Assembly (NCBI RefSeq): GCF_011421635.1
Contig: NZ_WTLI01000001.1
Location: 1 to 64,000 of the forward strand
Reading direction: 5' to 3'
DNA length: 64,000 bases
From: Paenibacillus turpanensis
GTDB lineage: Bacteria; Bacillota; Bacilli; Paenibacillales; YIM-B00363
The stretch's first letter is position 1. Each line of letters begins with the position of its first letter. The position numbers and the translations under genes are program-made. The notes under the pieces are model-generated. The model saw only the letters and a list, made by a program, of their open reading frames with translations. It had not been told where the DNA came from and searched no databases. Of this stretch, positions 8,611 through 17,682 are shown in pieces.

Positions 8611-9540
8611 TTATTTTGTGAAAATGTCTGTAAGTACAGGAACAATCTGCGATTTGCGGGACACAACGCCTTTAAGCACCGCTTTGTTATTTTCCAGCGT
8701 TACGTTGTAGGCTTTCTCTACCGCATTCGCCGAACGTCCGAGAGCAAGGCCGATCGAATCGTTGTTCAAGATGTCCGTTACGACAAACAGGAACAGATCC
8801 AAGCCCTTCTCTTCAATAATGCCGTTCAAAGCAGCTTCAATCTCAGCTTGACGGGACAGAACGTCGTTCGTGTCAACCGCGTTCACCTGTGCGATTTCAA
8901 CCTTCGCGCTGCCCATTTGGAATTCCTTGGAGTCGAGGGAAATGAGCTGAGGAACCGTTTTGTCGCTCAGGTCAGCGCCTGCCTTGAGCATTTCCAGACC
9001 GTAGGCTTCCGCGTTTACACCGGCAATTTCTGCGAGCTCGCGAGCTGCGGCAACGTCTTCCTGCGTGCAAGTCGGCGACTTGAAGAGCAGCGAGTCGGAA
9101 ATGATCGCGGACAGCATGAGGCCTGCAACCTCTTTGCGGATCTCCACGCCGTTTTCCTTGTACAGCTTCTTCAGAATGGTCGCTGTGCAGCCAACCGGCT
9201 CCGCGCGGTAATAAAGCGGACCGCTCGTTTCGAAGTTCGCGATACGGTGATGGTCGATTACCTCAACGACACGAACTTTCTCGATATCGGAAGCGCTCTG
9301 CTGACGCTCGTTGTGGTCAACGAGAATAACGTCCTTCGCTTCGTTCGCAACCGTCTCCACTTGGCGAGGCGCTTCTACCTTGAAATAGTCGAGCGCGTAT
9401 TGCGTTTCGCCGTTTACGCTGCCGAGGCGTACTGCTTCCACCGATTGGCCTAAGCTCTTCTTCAGCTCCGCGTAAGCAATCGCCGAGCAAATGGAATCTG
9501 TGTCTGGATTTTTATGCCCAAAAATAAGTACTTTTTCCAT
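8611..9540 (-). CDS. ppaC: Manganese-dependent inorganic pyrophosphatase
   Basis: Hydrolyses pyrophosphate to two phosphates in the cytoplasm (family II, DHH superfamily). At 309 residues it matches the usual length. Metal-site motifs are visible: [18 protein letters not shown] and [11 protein letters not shown]. The C-terminal substrate domain ends with the SRKSQIVP signature, where R and K bind PPi. The start is ATG at 9540 with AAGGAG eight bases upstream; an upstream in-frame extension to 9600 overlaps the promoter and is rejected. It is transcribed alone, with its own promoter and terminator. Confidence 0.97.
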   Translation of the reverse strand: MEKVLIFGHKNPDTDSICSAIAYAELKKSLGQSVEAVRLGSVNGETQYALDYFKVEAPRQVETVANEAKDVILVDHNERQQSASDIEKVRVVEVIDHHRIANFETSGPLYYRAEPVGCTATILKKLYKENGVEIRKEVAGLMLSAIISDSLLFKSPTCTQEDVAAARELAEIAGVNAEAYGLEMLKAGADLSDKTVPQLISLDSKEFQMGSAKVEIAQVNAVDTNDVLSRQAEIEAALNGIIEEKGLDLFLFVVTDILNNDSIGLALGRSANAVEKAYNVTLENNKAVLKGVVSRKSQIVPVLTDIFTK

Positions 9541-9575
9541 CGTATGACTCCTTATTGGTTTATTTTGGCGAGAAA

Positions 9576-9604
9576 AGTATACCGTAGATCGATATTCCAA
9601 TCAA
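9576..9604 (-). promoter_or_regulatory. Sigma-A promoter of ppaC
   Basis: On the minus strand TTGATT (9599-9604) and TATACT (9576-9581) are separated by exactly 17 bp, about 36 bp ahead of the ppaC start. Confidence 0.75.
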
Positions 9605-9678
9605 GATTATATCGTGAAATGCCATTAATTCCAATCCCTTTAATGGGTTTTTTTCGGTATTCTTTTCCTCGGCCGATG

Positions 9679-10968
9679 TTATAAACCAAATGCCTGCTCT
9701 AAGTCGCGAATCTTCGCTGCGTCAATCGTCACGATGGAGCCAAGACTCTTCGCATCAATCAACGCGGCGGCGCTGTATTCCGCAACCTCCAGCCGGTCGA
9801 ATGCCTCCAGCAGGCTTTTGCCGGTCGTCACGATGCAGTTGTTTTCCACGATAGCGATCGGCGTGTCCTTTACAAACCGGCTTGCTGTTTCCTGCTCCTT
9901 CTCGTAGACGGAGCGAAACGGCAGCTTTGGCGTGCCGCGCAGTAAAATATAGCTCTCCGGAATCGTACGGGAGTCAAAGGTGCTCTCGGTCACTGCAAAG
10001 GCCATGATGCTGGGCGGATGCGCAATAATGACCGAATGAATATGCGGATGCTGCTCGTAGATGGCTTGGTGCAGCAGCACCGAACGGCTCGGCGTTTTTC
10101 CAGCCTCAATCGCCCCGTTCTCCACCCGCACCAAATGCCCCGGCTCGACGTATTTCCGGTCCATGCCATAGGGCGTAATCAGGAAGGAGTTTCCTTCCAG
10201 CCGTTGGGAAAAAGTCCCCTGCGTGCTCGTAAACAATCGCTGATCATACGCGCGGCGGATAAAGCGGCACATCTCCCTGCGCGCTTCCCGCTCCGGTGTC
10301 GGGAAGCCTTCAGGCGTAAAGCTGGGAAGCTTTGGCTTCTGCTGAGCGAGCCGCACCGTGTTTAAGCTTTCTTCATCCAGCAGCAGCGGCTGGCCGACCC
10401 GTTTCGCCTGGATCTCCAGTCTCGCGCAAAAATCAAGGGTTTCAAATACTTGAAACGCGGTAAACAAATCCGCCCCACCAACCACGACTCCGTGGTTTTC
10501 CAGCATTACCGTATTGATGCCTTTGGCGAACACCTCGGCAATATTGCGCCCCAGCTCCTCGCTGCCCGGCAGCGCGTAGGCGGCCATGCCGATTTCGCCG
10601 CAAATTTGCCGTTCGTTCGGCAGCAGCCGTGTATCGGGAGCCGCTCTCACGATGCTGAAGGTGACCAGCGCAGGCGGATGGGCGTGGATCACTGCCTTCA
10701 AATCCGGCCGGGCACGGTAAATGCTCTGATGGAACGGCAGCTCGCTGGACGGCTTATGATTCCCGATCACCTCACCGCTGGACGTAACACAAACGATATC
10801 GCTGCGAGTCAACGCGCCTTTATCGATCGCCGACGGCGTAATCCAGAGGTCACCTTGATCATCAACAATCGATATATTGCCGCCAGAGGTCGTCGTCATT
10901 CCGTACGTGTAAATCCGTTCCATCATTAAAATAATTTGATCGGCAGGATGTAGAAGCTCAAACTGCAT
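9679..10968 (-). CDS. Tandem class II aldolase/adducin-domain protein
   Basis: A 429-residue protein made of two class II aldolase domains. The first (1-210) has E76 and the zinc ligands H95, H97 and H159 (HAHPPA, ENHG), as in fuculose/rhamnulose-phosphate aldolases. The second (about 225-429) keeps the fold but has lost most of the site: the Glu position is S296, H95 corresponds to I315 and H159 to N377 (ENNC). It is probably a structural or regulatory copy. The product is likely a sugar-phosphate aldolase or epimerase, substrate unknown. The start is ATG at 10968; an in-frame extension to 11148 would run through a terminator. A four-copy 10-bp repeat lies just upstream and suggests DeoR-type control. 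Confidence 0.83.
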   Translation of the reverse strand: MQFELLHPADQIILMMERIYTYGMTTTSGGNISIVDDQGDLWITPSAIDKGALTRSDIVCVTSSGEVIGNHKPSSELPFHQSIYRARPDLKAVIHAHPPALVTFSIVRAAPDTRLLPNERQICGEIGMAAYALPGSEELGRNIAEVFAKGINTVMLENHGVVVGGADLFTAFQVFETLDFCARLEIQAKRVGQPLLLDEESLNTVRLAQQKPKLPSFTPEGFPTPEREARREMCRFIRRAYDQRLFTSTQGTFSQRLEGNSFLITPYGMDRKYVEPGHLVRVENGAIEAGKTPSRSVLLHQAIYEQHPHIHSVIIAHPPSIMAFAVTESTFDSRTIPESYILLRGTPKLPFRSVYEKEQETASRFVKDTPIAIVENNCIVTTGKSLLEAFDRLEVAEYSAAALIDAKSLGSIVTIDAAKIRDLEQAFGL

Positions 10969-10990
10969 ACCCAGCACCTCACTCACGAAT

Positions 10991-11030
10991 ATTTGTTTGT
11001 ATTTGATTGTGTTTGTTTTCCTTTGTTTTA
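10991..11030. repeat. Four tandem 10-bp repeats, probable DeoR-family operator
   Basis: Four consecutive 10-mers each carry TTTG with T-rich flanks: ATTTGTTTGT, ATTTGATTGT, GTTTGTTTTC and CTTTGTTTTA. They lie between a plausible -10 (TATATA on the minus strand, about 11033-11038) and the aldolase gene. DeoR-family sugar repressors bind repeated TTTG/CAAA motifs. No regulator gene is adjacent. Confidence 0.55.
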
Positions 11031-11111
11031 CTATATACCAAACACACGCTGCTTTGGAATGATTTCCATCACAGATCGGAGAGAGATTCGCTTCGTCTTG
11101 CCATCCACGCC

Positions 11112-11145
11112 AAAAAGGCCAACCTCTGATATGGTTGACCTTTTT
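11112..11145. terminator. Bidirectional-type terminator
   Basis: AAAAAGGCCAACC and GGTTGACCTTTTT form a hairpin with one mismatch and U runs on both strands. It follows the GNAT gene at 11257-11685 on the minus strand and insulates the aldolase gene. Confidence 0.8.
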
Positions 11146-11256
11146 CATTCCTACATATGACGATGATTAGCGTCCGTATCCCTACTTTATGAATGTACCT
11201 GATGAGAATCCGCGTCGTTTCCCATGCTGCGGAGGCAGCGCAAGCCATACCTTGTT

Positions 11257-11685
11257 TTATTCCTCATCCTCGGAATCATACGTGCAGCGGAACCGTTCGA
11301 CGCCCGGATACAGCTCACCCAAGCTTTCCACGGCAAAGCCGATGTTCCGATAAAACTCGATGGCTTCTTCGTCCGTATCGGCCACCACCCGCTTCGGCTC
11401 TTCCGACGCTAGCAGCTCCAAAATAATACCTCTGCCATACCCTTTTCCGCGCTCTAACGGATCAACGGCAAGATGCAGCACGCGGATGACTCCGTGCTCC
11501 AGCTTCTCATAGCCGATAAGCCCGATCACTTCGCCCTCTTCCTCCAAACCTAACAGCGAAAGCTTCGGATTCGTTTTATACAACGCCCGCGCCCGCTCCA
11601 GCTGCTCCGGGTCCGGAAACACACTGTATCCAAGCAGCTCGGCAATTTTCCCGTCCTCCAAACGGTGTTGAATATCGATCAGCAT
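11257..11685 (-). CDS. Small GNAT family acetyltransferase
   Basis: A 142-residue protein. LHLAVDPLERGKGYGRGIILELL is GNAT motif A (the R/Q-x-x-G-x-G/A equivalent is RGKGYG), and EEAIEFYRNIGFAVES is the motif-B strand-helix. The C-terminus is acidic (SEDEE). The substrate is unknown. The start is ATG at 11685. It is a single gene between two terminators. Confidence 0.85.
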   Translation of the reverse strand: MLIDIQHRLEDGKIAELLGYSVFPDPEQLERARALYKTNPKLSLLGLEEEGEVIGLIGYEKLEHGVIRVLHLAVDPLERGKGYGRGIILELLASEEPKRVVADTDEEAIEFYRNIGFAVESLGELYPGVERFRCTYDSEDEE

Positions 11686-11783
11686 ACCAGCACTCCTAAC
11701 CTTTTCGAATACATACTGCTTTTAACACTGTACCACAACTGCTCCGCAGCCGGAACTGGCCCGGGCTAATCGTACGAGCAAAG

Positions 11784-11814
11784 AAAAAACCGGCGTCTGA
11801 TAGACACCGGTTTT
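11784..11814 (-). terminator. Terminator of the sugar-binding lipoprotein gene
   Basis: AAAACCGG.GTCT and AGAC.CCGGTTTT form a 12-bp stem with one mismatch and a 3-base loop, with six U on the minus strand, 17 bp after the stop at 11831. Confidence 0.85.
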
Positions 11815-11830
11815 GCCCGCTAGCGGGTTA

Positions 11831-13342
11831 TTATTTCTTTTGAGCTGCCTTGTAGGAAGCGTTAAACTCTTCGGTAATAGTTTTACCGCCGTCTTGGTTC
11901 CAACGCTCAACTTCTTTCTTGAAGCCAGCTTCATCGATGTTGCCCAGGATGAACTTGTAGGTAGCGTCCTTAATGATTTCTTGCAGACGTACGCCGCGCT
12001 CTGCATAAGTCGGGGAATCCAATGGAGCTGTCGGATCGTTGATCAAGTACTTGTTGTTATCGAGTGTAAGCTCTTCCGCTTTACGCTTCGCAGGAAGCTC
12101 GTGGTAGAACTTAAGGCTCGGGATTGTGCTCGGTCCGCCGATCAGGAGCGACTGGTAAGGCTTAACTTCCTTGTCTGTCAGCTTCGTGTCTTGAACTGGA
12201 GCAACCGCGCCGTCCTTCATGCTGTAGTGCTCGCCTTCAACACCGCTATAAATCAAGAGGCCAAGCTCTGGGGACATCAGCTGATCGTAGAACGTCAAAA
12301 TTTTCTTCAGCTCGTCTTCTGTCTTCACTGCGGATTTCGGGAACAGAACTACGTTACCATATCCTGGTACAGACCAGATGCCGTAGCCCTTCGGTCCGCC
12401 GTCAACTACGTTGTGAACGTCAAGAACGGCTTTCGGGTTAACATCTTTAATCTTCTTATCCATGCTTACAACGTCGCCCATCGAACCGATATACATACCG
12501 GCTTTGCCTGTAATGAACAGGTTCTGCTGGTCGTTCTTCGAAGTTACAGGGAAGTCCTTATTGATCAAGCCTTCCTCGTAAAGCTTTTTCATGAATTTCA
12601 TTGTTTCTACGTAAGCTGGATCTTCGAATTCTGGGTACAGCGTGCCGTCTTTAATGCCCCAGTTGTTCGGTGTTCCGTGCCACGAAGCGATTGTTTTGAA
12701 TGCACCGTAAACGAGATCGCTGCGGTCAGTCAAGCCGATCGTATCGTTTTGGCCGTTTTTGTCCGGATCGTTTTCTTTGAATGCTTTCAGCATTTTGTAG
12801 ACATCATCCAACGTTTTTGGAGCGCCCAGACCGAGGTTGTCCGCCCAATCCTTACGATAAATGATACCGGAACGTGCCGATGGGTTTTCTCTGTAGACAC
12901 TATAAATCTTACCGTCGACCGATGTGTTTTCCAGAACGGTCTTGTCCAGCTTGCTCAGGTTCGGGTAGTCCTTCAGAAGAGGTCCGATTTCCCAGAACTG
13001 ATCGTTGCGGATCGCGTCACGGAACATGATCAGCGAGGTTTGGTTTTTTAAATAAGTAACCTTCGGAAGTGTTCCTGTTGCGAAAGCGGCATTCAGCTTT
13101 TCTTCATAGCTGCCGTCCGGAACCCATTGGATTTCCAGCTCGGTGTTGGTTTTCTCTTCGACCATTTTTTCTATCTTGTCGGAAGGAACCTCTGCCGTAT
13201 GCAGGTTAGCCATAATACTGATCTTTGTTGCTCCGTTCGCTGCGCTGCTGCCTTCTTCAGCTGGTTTCTCCCCGCCGCAAGCCGATACCATAGAAACGGT
13301 AACTGCAGCGGCAAGCATCATGCTTACCCTTTTTTTGTTCAT
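11831..13342 (-). CDS. Extracellular solute-binding lipoprotein (ABC sugar uptake, LplA-like)
   Basis: A 503-residue protein of solute-binding family 1 as seen in LplA/YtcQ-type oligosaccharide systems. The lipoprotein signal MNKKRVSMMLAAAVTVSMVSAC ends in lipobox VSAC. The mature region has the IYRKDWADNLGL, DPDKNGQNDTIGL and WGIKDGTLYP segments typical of the family. The ATG at 13342 has GGAGAG about eight bases upstream; an extension to 13384 is not supported. No permease or ATPase genes adjoin it, so it must serve a transporter encoded elsewhere. A cre-like operator about 190 bp upstream and the neighbouring rhamnogalacturonan lyase suggest pectin-derived sugars as substrate (inference). 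Confidence 0.88.
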   Translation of the reverse strand: MNKKRVSMMLAAAVTVSMVSACGGEKPAEEGSSAANGATKISIMANLHTAEVPSDKIEKMVEEKTNTELEIQWVPDGSYEEKLNAAFATGTLPKVTYLKNQTSLIMFRDAIRNDQFWEIGPLLKDYPNLSKLDKTVLENTSVDGKIYSVYRENPSARSGIIYRKDWADNLGLGAPKTLDDVYKMLKAFKENDPDKNGQNDTIGLTDRSDLVYGAFKTIASWHGTPNNWGIKDGTLYPEFEDPAYVETMKFMKKLYEEGLINKDFPVTSKNDQQNLFITGKAGMYIGSMGDVVSMDKKIKDVNPKAVLDVHNVVDGGPKGYGIWSVPGYGNVVLFPKSAVKTEDELKKILTFYDQLMSPELGLLIYSGVEGEHYSMKDGAVAPVQDTKLTDKEVKPYQSLLIGGPSTIPSLKFYHELPAKRKAEELTLDNNKYLINDPTAPLDSPTYAERGVRLQEIIKDATYKFILGNIDEAGFKKEVERWNQDGGKTITEEFNASYKAAQKK

Positions 13343-13533
13343 TCTGCATCTCTCCACTTTTTCTATATATTTTTTGTACTGCACATCTCAAAGTATAAGT
13401 CTTCGGAGTACTGTCCGTACATAATCCACACATCAGCGCTTGTTGAAACACAAAACACAAAAGCCGCAACACAAGGCAGCTTCTAAGGCACCCCCTTATC
13501 TAATGATTATCGAAAAAATAGATGATTACTCGA

Positions 13534-13547
13534 TGAAAACGCTGTCG
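13534..13547. promoter_or_regulatory. cre-like catabolite operator
   Basis: TGAAAACGCTGTCG matches the CcpA consensus TGWAANCGNTNWCA except at the last base. It sits in the 342-bp gap between the lyase and the lipoprotein gene, about 190 bp before the latter. Apart from this and the lyase terminator I see nothing else in that gap. Confidence 0.6.
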
Positions 13548-13627
13548 TATCAAGCGATCTGATTCAATGATCATGCTTTGATTATCATTTTTCCCCTTTA
13601 GAAAAGTCTCATTTTCCATTCCATAAC

Positions 13628-13654
13628 AAAAGGAGCCACTGTATTAGTGGCCCC
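13628..13654 (-). terminator. Terminator of the rhamnogalacturonan lyase gene
   Basis: The stem GCCACT/AGTGGC, extended by G-C pairs, has four U after it on the minus strand and lies 30 bp past the stop. The U tract is short. Confidence 0.7.
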
Positions 13655-13684
13655 TGCAAACTGATTTTCAATTATGCTTTCCTA

Positions 13685-15478
13685 TTATGGTGATCCGAAA
13701 TATGTGCCCGGTTGTGTCGCCTGCATGTACCCCATCGTTTCCGCAGCCAGTGAGCTTCGGTAATCACTGTCCTGCAGGAAGGTCGGAAATCGCTGCTGGG
13801 AAGGAATGGTGGTCGTATAAATTCGCAGTTCGCTATTGTTATAGATATACCACACTTCCTCCCTCCAGTCGCCGATAATATCGCCGTATCCCATCGGTGC
13901 GCTGCGCGAACCAACCGAGCCCTCTGCCGTAAGCAAACGCGTTAGTGTTCCGGTGCTGTAATTCCACTTATCGATCTTGGTTCCGTCCAGCAGCTCGCGC
14001 TGTACATCGGCATCCCACCAGATCGCCATATTGACGCTGGAAGGCTTCGTTCCGATCTTTGTCCCCGTACTGCTGTATAGATCGCCTTTGGACGACCATA
14101 CCTCCAGCCCCCGGTAGCGCGGGTCGATATCTGCGGCCAAGCCGCGCCCCACGTCCGCCCACGAATCATCGCCCTGTCCCCAGATTAGCTTTCCCGTACG
14201 GGCTTCGCGAAGACTAATCGGATTCTCATAATCTCCGGGATCCTCTTGGATATAAAAGATTTCTTTGCCCGAACGATCCGGGTTAATATCAGTCATATGC
14301 ACCCGGTCGCCATGACCTTCGCCAGTTGTCCATAGCGTTGTTCCATTATCGTCAATAGCGACGCTTCCATTAATAATTTCGTCGCGGCCATCATTGTCAA
14401 TATCACCGGCGCGGAAATTGTGGAAGCCACCGCCGCCACTTTGCGACCATGCCCATTTGCGCGACAGATTGCCGCCGCTAAAGTTCCATGCCTCAGCCTT
14501 CAATGTCGTATACGTTCCGCGGAACGTAATGAGACTCGGCCGCTGTCCGTCTAGAAACGCAATCCCAATCAAATTCCGATTGACCCGATTGCCGTAGCAG
14601 TCGCCCCAATCACACACATTGCCGCGTGCAATCCAGTTTTCCCGGTCGCGGATGGCACCCGTTTGCCCATCCAGAATGACCAAATATTCCGGTCCCGTTA
14701 AAACCCGTCCGTCGCTATTAAAATAATTCGTCGTACCGTCACCGTTCCAATCCTGGTTAACCTCGCCGAATTTTGTCGCTACCTCAGCTTTGCCGTCCCC
14801 ATCTAAGTCGTAAACGACAAACGGCGAGTACCAAATGCCTGGACGAATGTTTTTCCCAAGGTCGACACGCCACAGGAATGTTCCGTCGCTCTTGTACGCT
14901 TCAAGCTTGTAGGTTTCATTGGGTATGGTGCTTTGCGAAGGGTCGATATCCCCGTTCCCTCGCTTCACTACGAAATCCATCGTCCCATCCCCGTCCAAAT
15001 CGCCGGTGCCGACCATTCTGGCTGCTTGTCCCGTATCATTTCGCAGCGGTACACTAATATAAGGCCGGGCAGGAGCATTCGCAGGAATGGTGAAGGAGGC
15101 GCTGGCTGCCTGCTCCTGTCCGTTGATCACTGCCCGCACATAATAACTGTTAGATTGCCCGATACTTACTCCCGTATCCACCCAGTTCGTACTCTGCGTA
15201 ATGGGTTGGGAGTTCAGCTTAACCGCGCTCCCGCTGCCTGTTTTTCGGTAGACGTTAAAGCCGGTGCTTGCGGAATCGGATTGCAGCAGCCTCCAGCCGA
15301 CATAGACGTTGCCGCTTCCTTGATAAACGGCGACTACGCCTCGGTCCGAAAGCGTAATCGCTGCTGCTTCGACCTTGCCGGTGTTAATTGTTGAAGCGGG
15401 AATCCATGCAGCGGCTGTCATGACCCCGCAGAGCAGCCATGAAATCGTCTTCTTACGTCCTAATGTTACCATTCTCAT
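13685..15478 (-). CDS. Secreted rhamnogalacturonan lyase, polysaccharide lyase family 11 (YesW-like)
   Basis: Cleaves the rhamnose-galacturonate backbone of pectin by beta-elimination outside the cell. The 597 residues start with a Sec signal peptide (KKTISWLLCGVMTAAAWIPAS, likely cut near VEAAA, residues 37-40). An N-terminal Ig/FnIII-like part (about 40-130) is followed by the eight-bladed propeller with calcium-type loops DLDGDGTMDF, DLDGDGKAEV and DIDNDGRDEI. Lengths near 600 are usual for YesW. AGGAGG lies 11 bases before the ATG, rather far. A strong cre site lies about 65 bp upstream, so CcpA repression is expected. The gene stands alone, with no yes-type operon. Confidence 0.93.
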   Translation of the reverse strand: MRMVTLGRKKTISWLLCGVMTAAAWIPASTINTGKVEAAAITLSDRGVVAVYQGSGNVYVGWRLLQSDSASTGFNVYRKTGSGSAVKLNSQPITQSTNWVDTGVSIGQSNSYYVRAVINGQEQAASASFTIPANAPARPYISVPLRNDTGQAARMVGTGDLDGDGTMDFVVKRGNGDIDPSQSTIPNETYKLEAYKSDGTFLWRVDLGKNIRPGIWYSPFVVYDLDGDGKAEVATKFGEVNQDWNGDGTTNYFNSDGRVLTGPEYLVILDGQTGAIRDRENWIARGNVCDWGDCYGNRVNRNLIGIAFLDGQRPSLITFRGTYTTLKAEAWNFSGGNLSRKWAWSQSGGGGFHNFRAGDIDNDGRDEIINGSVAIDDNGTTLWTTGEGHGDRVHMTDINPDRSGKEIFYIQEDPGDYENPISLREARTGKLIWGQGDDSWADVGRGLAADIDPRYRGLEVWSSKGDLYSSTGTKIGTKPSSVNMAIWWDADVQRELLDGTKIDKWNYSTGTLTRLLTAEGSVGSRSAPMGYGDIIGDWREEVWYIYNNSELRIYTTTIPSQQRFPTFLQDSDYRSSLAAETMGYMQATQPGTYFGSP

Positions 15479-15541
15479 AAATTATTTCGCCTCCTCATCA
15501 TTTTTGCTTCTTTTTGTTTAGACATGGGTAACGAACTGCAG

Positions 15542-15555
15542 ATTAAGCGCTTTCA
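15542..15555. promoter_or_regulatory. cre operator upstream of the rhamnogalacturonan lyase
   Basis: Read on the minus strand, TGAAAGCGCTTAAT contains the nearly ideal cre core TGAAAGCGCTT. It lies about 65 bp before the lyase start. The rest of the 461-bp gap to 15939 holds an AT-rich promoter zone, the ABC terminator and a cluster of overlapping GATCAC palindromes. Confidence 0.68.
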
Positions 15556-15817
15556 AAATAAGGTGCCATCCCGCCGCCAACCACTTTTTTTGCCGTAATG
15601 ACTCCGTTATCACCCCTTTCCATGAATACAGCAACTGCGTTGTCTAGATCAATCTTTCAATTACACTTCCATTTAAACAAGAAGCACTTTAAAACTACAA
15701 TAGGACAATCTTGTTTCATATGATCATTTCAACTAAAAATGATAAAACGATTTTGTCTAAAGTTGCAGTTTTTTGATTGAAGAAGTATTTCCCCCTCTGT
15801 AGATTGGAATCCGCGTC

Positions 15818-15853
15818 AAAAAAAGCGCCCAGGATCGTGTCCTGGACGCTTTG
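15818..15853 (-). terminator. Terminator of the ABC exporter operon
   Basis: AGCG.CCAGGA and TCCTGG.CGCT form a stem with one mismatch and a 5-base loop, followed on the minus strand by seven U. It lies 85 bp after the stop at 15940. Confidence 0.85.
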
Positions 15854-15939
15854 TTCTGACCTGTGATCTCGGGATCACGTGATCACGGAATCTGCCTATC
15901 ATATGTCTCAACTCATTCCGAAGCTCCGTCACCCGGCGG

Positions 15940-17682
15940 TTACGCCGTCTCCTGCGCCCGGTATTTCAACACAAGACCTTGATACACCGACGAGCTTCGC
16001 ATCAGCTCCTCATGTGTCCCGCTTGCGGACACCGTACCGCGGTCAAACACATAAATAACATCGGCATTTTGAACCGTGGACAGCCGGTGTGCGATTATAA
16101 TCGTCGTTTTGCCTTTACGCCGCTCATCCAAATGATGCTGAAGCTGGCGTTCCGTCTCCAGATCAAGCGCGGACGTCGCTTCATCCAGCAGCAGCAGCTC
16201 TGCGTCCTTTAGCAGCGCCCGTGCAATCGCCAGCCGCTGCCGTTGGCCGCCTGAAAGCGTGATCCCCCGCTCACCGATCAGCGTATCGTATCCGTCGGCT
16301 AAACCGGCGATATAATCATGGATTTGAGCGGTGCGGCAAGCCTCCACCAGCGCGGCCTCCGTCACCTCTCCTAAGCCCATGATCAAATTATTACGGATCG
16401 TATCCGGAAATAAGTAAGGCTCCTGGAACACGACGGACAGCTTAGCCGCCCAGTCTTTACGCTTAACCTCCGATAAAGGCTCTCCATTGACCAGAATCGC
16501 CCCTTCTTCCGGCTCGTAAAAACGGGCCAGCAGTGCGGCCACCGTCGATTTACCGCCGCCGCTCGTCCCGACCAGCGCAATTTTCGCGCCAATGGGAAAG
16601 TCCAACGATATGCCGCTCAACACCTGATCCTGACGGCCCTCATAACGGAATGCAACCTGCTCAAAGCGCAGGGACGCAACAGGGTCGTGTAAGGACTTTG
16701 CCCCGTCCCGGGTGATTTCCCCATGCAGCGCGGCGCGCAGCCGTTCCACGGAGGCAAGCTCCGCCGAAAACTTCATGATAAAGTGAAAAATATTATGAAA
16801 GGACTCCATCAGCCTTGAGGAAAACTGAAACGTAACGACAAACATGCCGATGGACAGCTGATCCTCCAGTACAAGCCAGCCTCCGTACAAAAGAACGATC
16901 AGCGTCGCACCCCATTTGACCGGATCGCTGAACAAAATTTGTCTGCCCATCAGCTTTGCTTCCTTCATCGCGCTCTCGTAATAACGGCCGAAAAGCGTGT
17001 TATACCGCTCATCCTCCCACTTCATCCGGTGAAACGCGATGACCTCTCGAGTCGAGGACACGCCTTCTTCCATATGCACAAGCAGCTCCGATTTTTTCTT
17101 GTTCACGTCCGAAGCGAGGAGCTTACGTCGTTTGCCGAAGTAATTGCCGATCACAAAGTAAAGGGCACTAAAGGCTAACAGCATCAACACAAGCTTAATA
17201 TCGGCGAGAGCAACGATCCAGATCAAAACGACCGCACTCGCGATATGCTGAATCGTGCGCGGAACAAATCCGCTTATAAATTGGCAGCTCAATTGCAAGT
17301 CCGTGGAGAAGTGGTACACAAAAGTCGCAGTCCGTTCCTTTTGCAGCAGTGAAATCGGCAGACGATACATCCGTTCCAGCAGTTTACGCGACATCAGCTT
17401 CTTCATCTTCGCCACCGTCCGGTAGGGCATAAGAGAAGCGTACGTAAACAGGAACGCATGCAGCAAATAGGCTCCGGCAAGCAGCAGCACAATGGAAAGA
17501 AACTGCTGCGGGTTACCGCCGAGCAGCACATCGTCGATCATCCGCTGCTGCAGGGCCACAGTAGCGAGTGCGCTGTACGACTCCGCGGTCAAAAGCAGTA
17601 CCGACAGAAGGATCCACCAGCGAAACGGCTTCGCCTCTTTCCAAAGCCAACGCAGGCTACCCGACTTCTTGTCGTTGTTCAT
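15940..17682 (-). CDS. ABC exporter half-transporter, subunit 2 (permease-ATPase fusion)
   Basis: A 580-residue exporter with an N-terminal six-helix transmembrane domain (about 25-310) and a C-terminal nucleotide-binding domain. Walker A GTSGGGKST, signature [15 protein letters not shown], Walker B LLLLDEATSALD and the switch His in IIAHRLST are all intact. The start ATG at 17682 has AAGGAGG upstream and lies inside the end of the preceding exporter gene (26-bp overlap), so the two are translationally coupled and probably form a heterodimer. The substrate (drug, lipid or peptide) cannot be told from sequence. Confidence 0.92.
   Translation of the reverse strand: MNNDKKSGSLRWLWKEAKPFRWWILLSVLLLTAESYSALATVALQQRMIDDVLLGGNPQQFLSIVLLLAGAYLLHAFLFTYASLMPYRTVAKMKKLMSRKLLERMYRLPISLLQKERTATFVYHFSTDLQLSCQFISGFVPRTIQHIASAVVLIWIVALADIKLVLMLLAFSALYFVIGNYFGKRRKLLASDVNKKKSELLVHMEEGVSSTREVIAFHRMKWEDERYNTLFGRYYESAMKEAKLMGRQILFSDPVKWGATLIVLLYGGWLVLEDQLSIGMFVVTFQFSSRLMESFHNIFHFIMKFSAELASVERLRAALHGEITRDGAKSLHDPVASLRFEQVAFRYEGRQDQVLSGISLDFPIGAKIALVGTSGGGKSTVAALLARFYEPEEGAILVNGEPLSEVKRKDWAAKLSVVFQEPYLFPDTIRNNLIMGLGEVTEAALVEACRTAQIHDYIAGLADGYDTLIGERGITLSGGQRQRLAIARALLKDAELLLLDEATSALDLETERQLQHHLDERRKGKTTIIIAHRLSTVQNADVIYVFDRGTVSASGTHEELMRSSSVYQGLVLKYRAQETA

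Noticed and set aside
9625-9650. Small ATCCC/GGGT hairpin with T run between ppaC and the aldolase gene
   Set aside because: The stem is only four to five pairs and there is no plus-strand gene to terminate.
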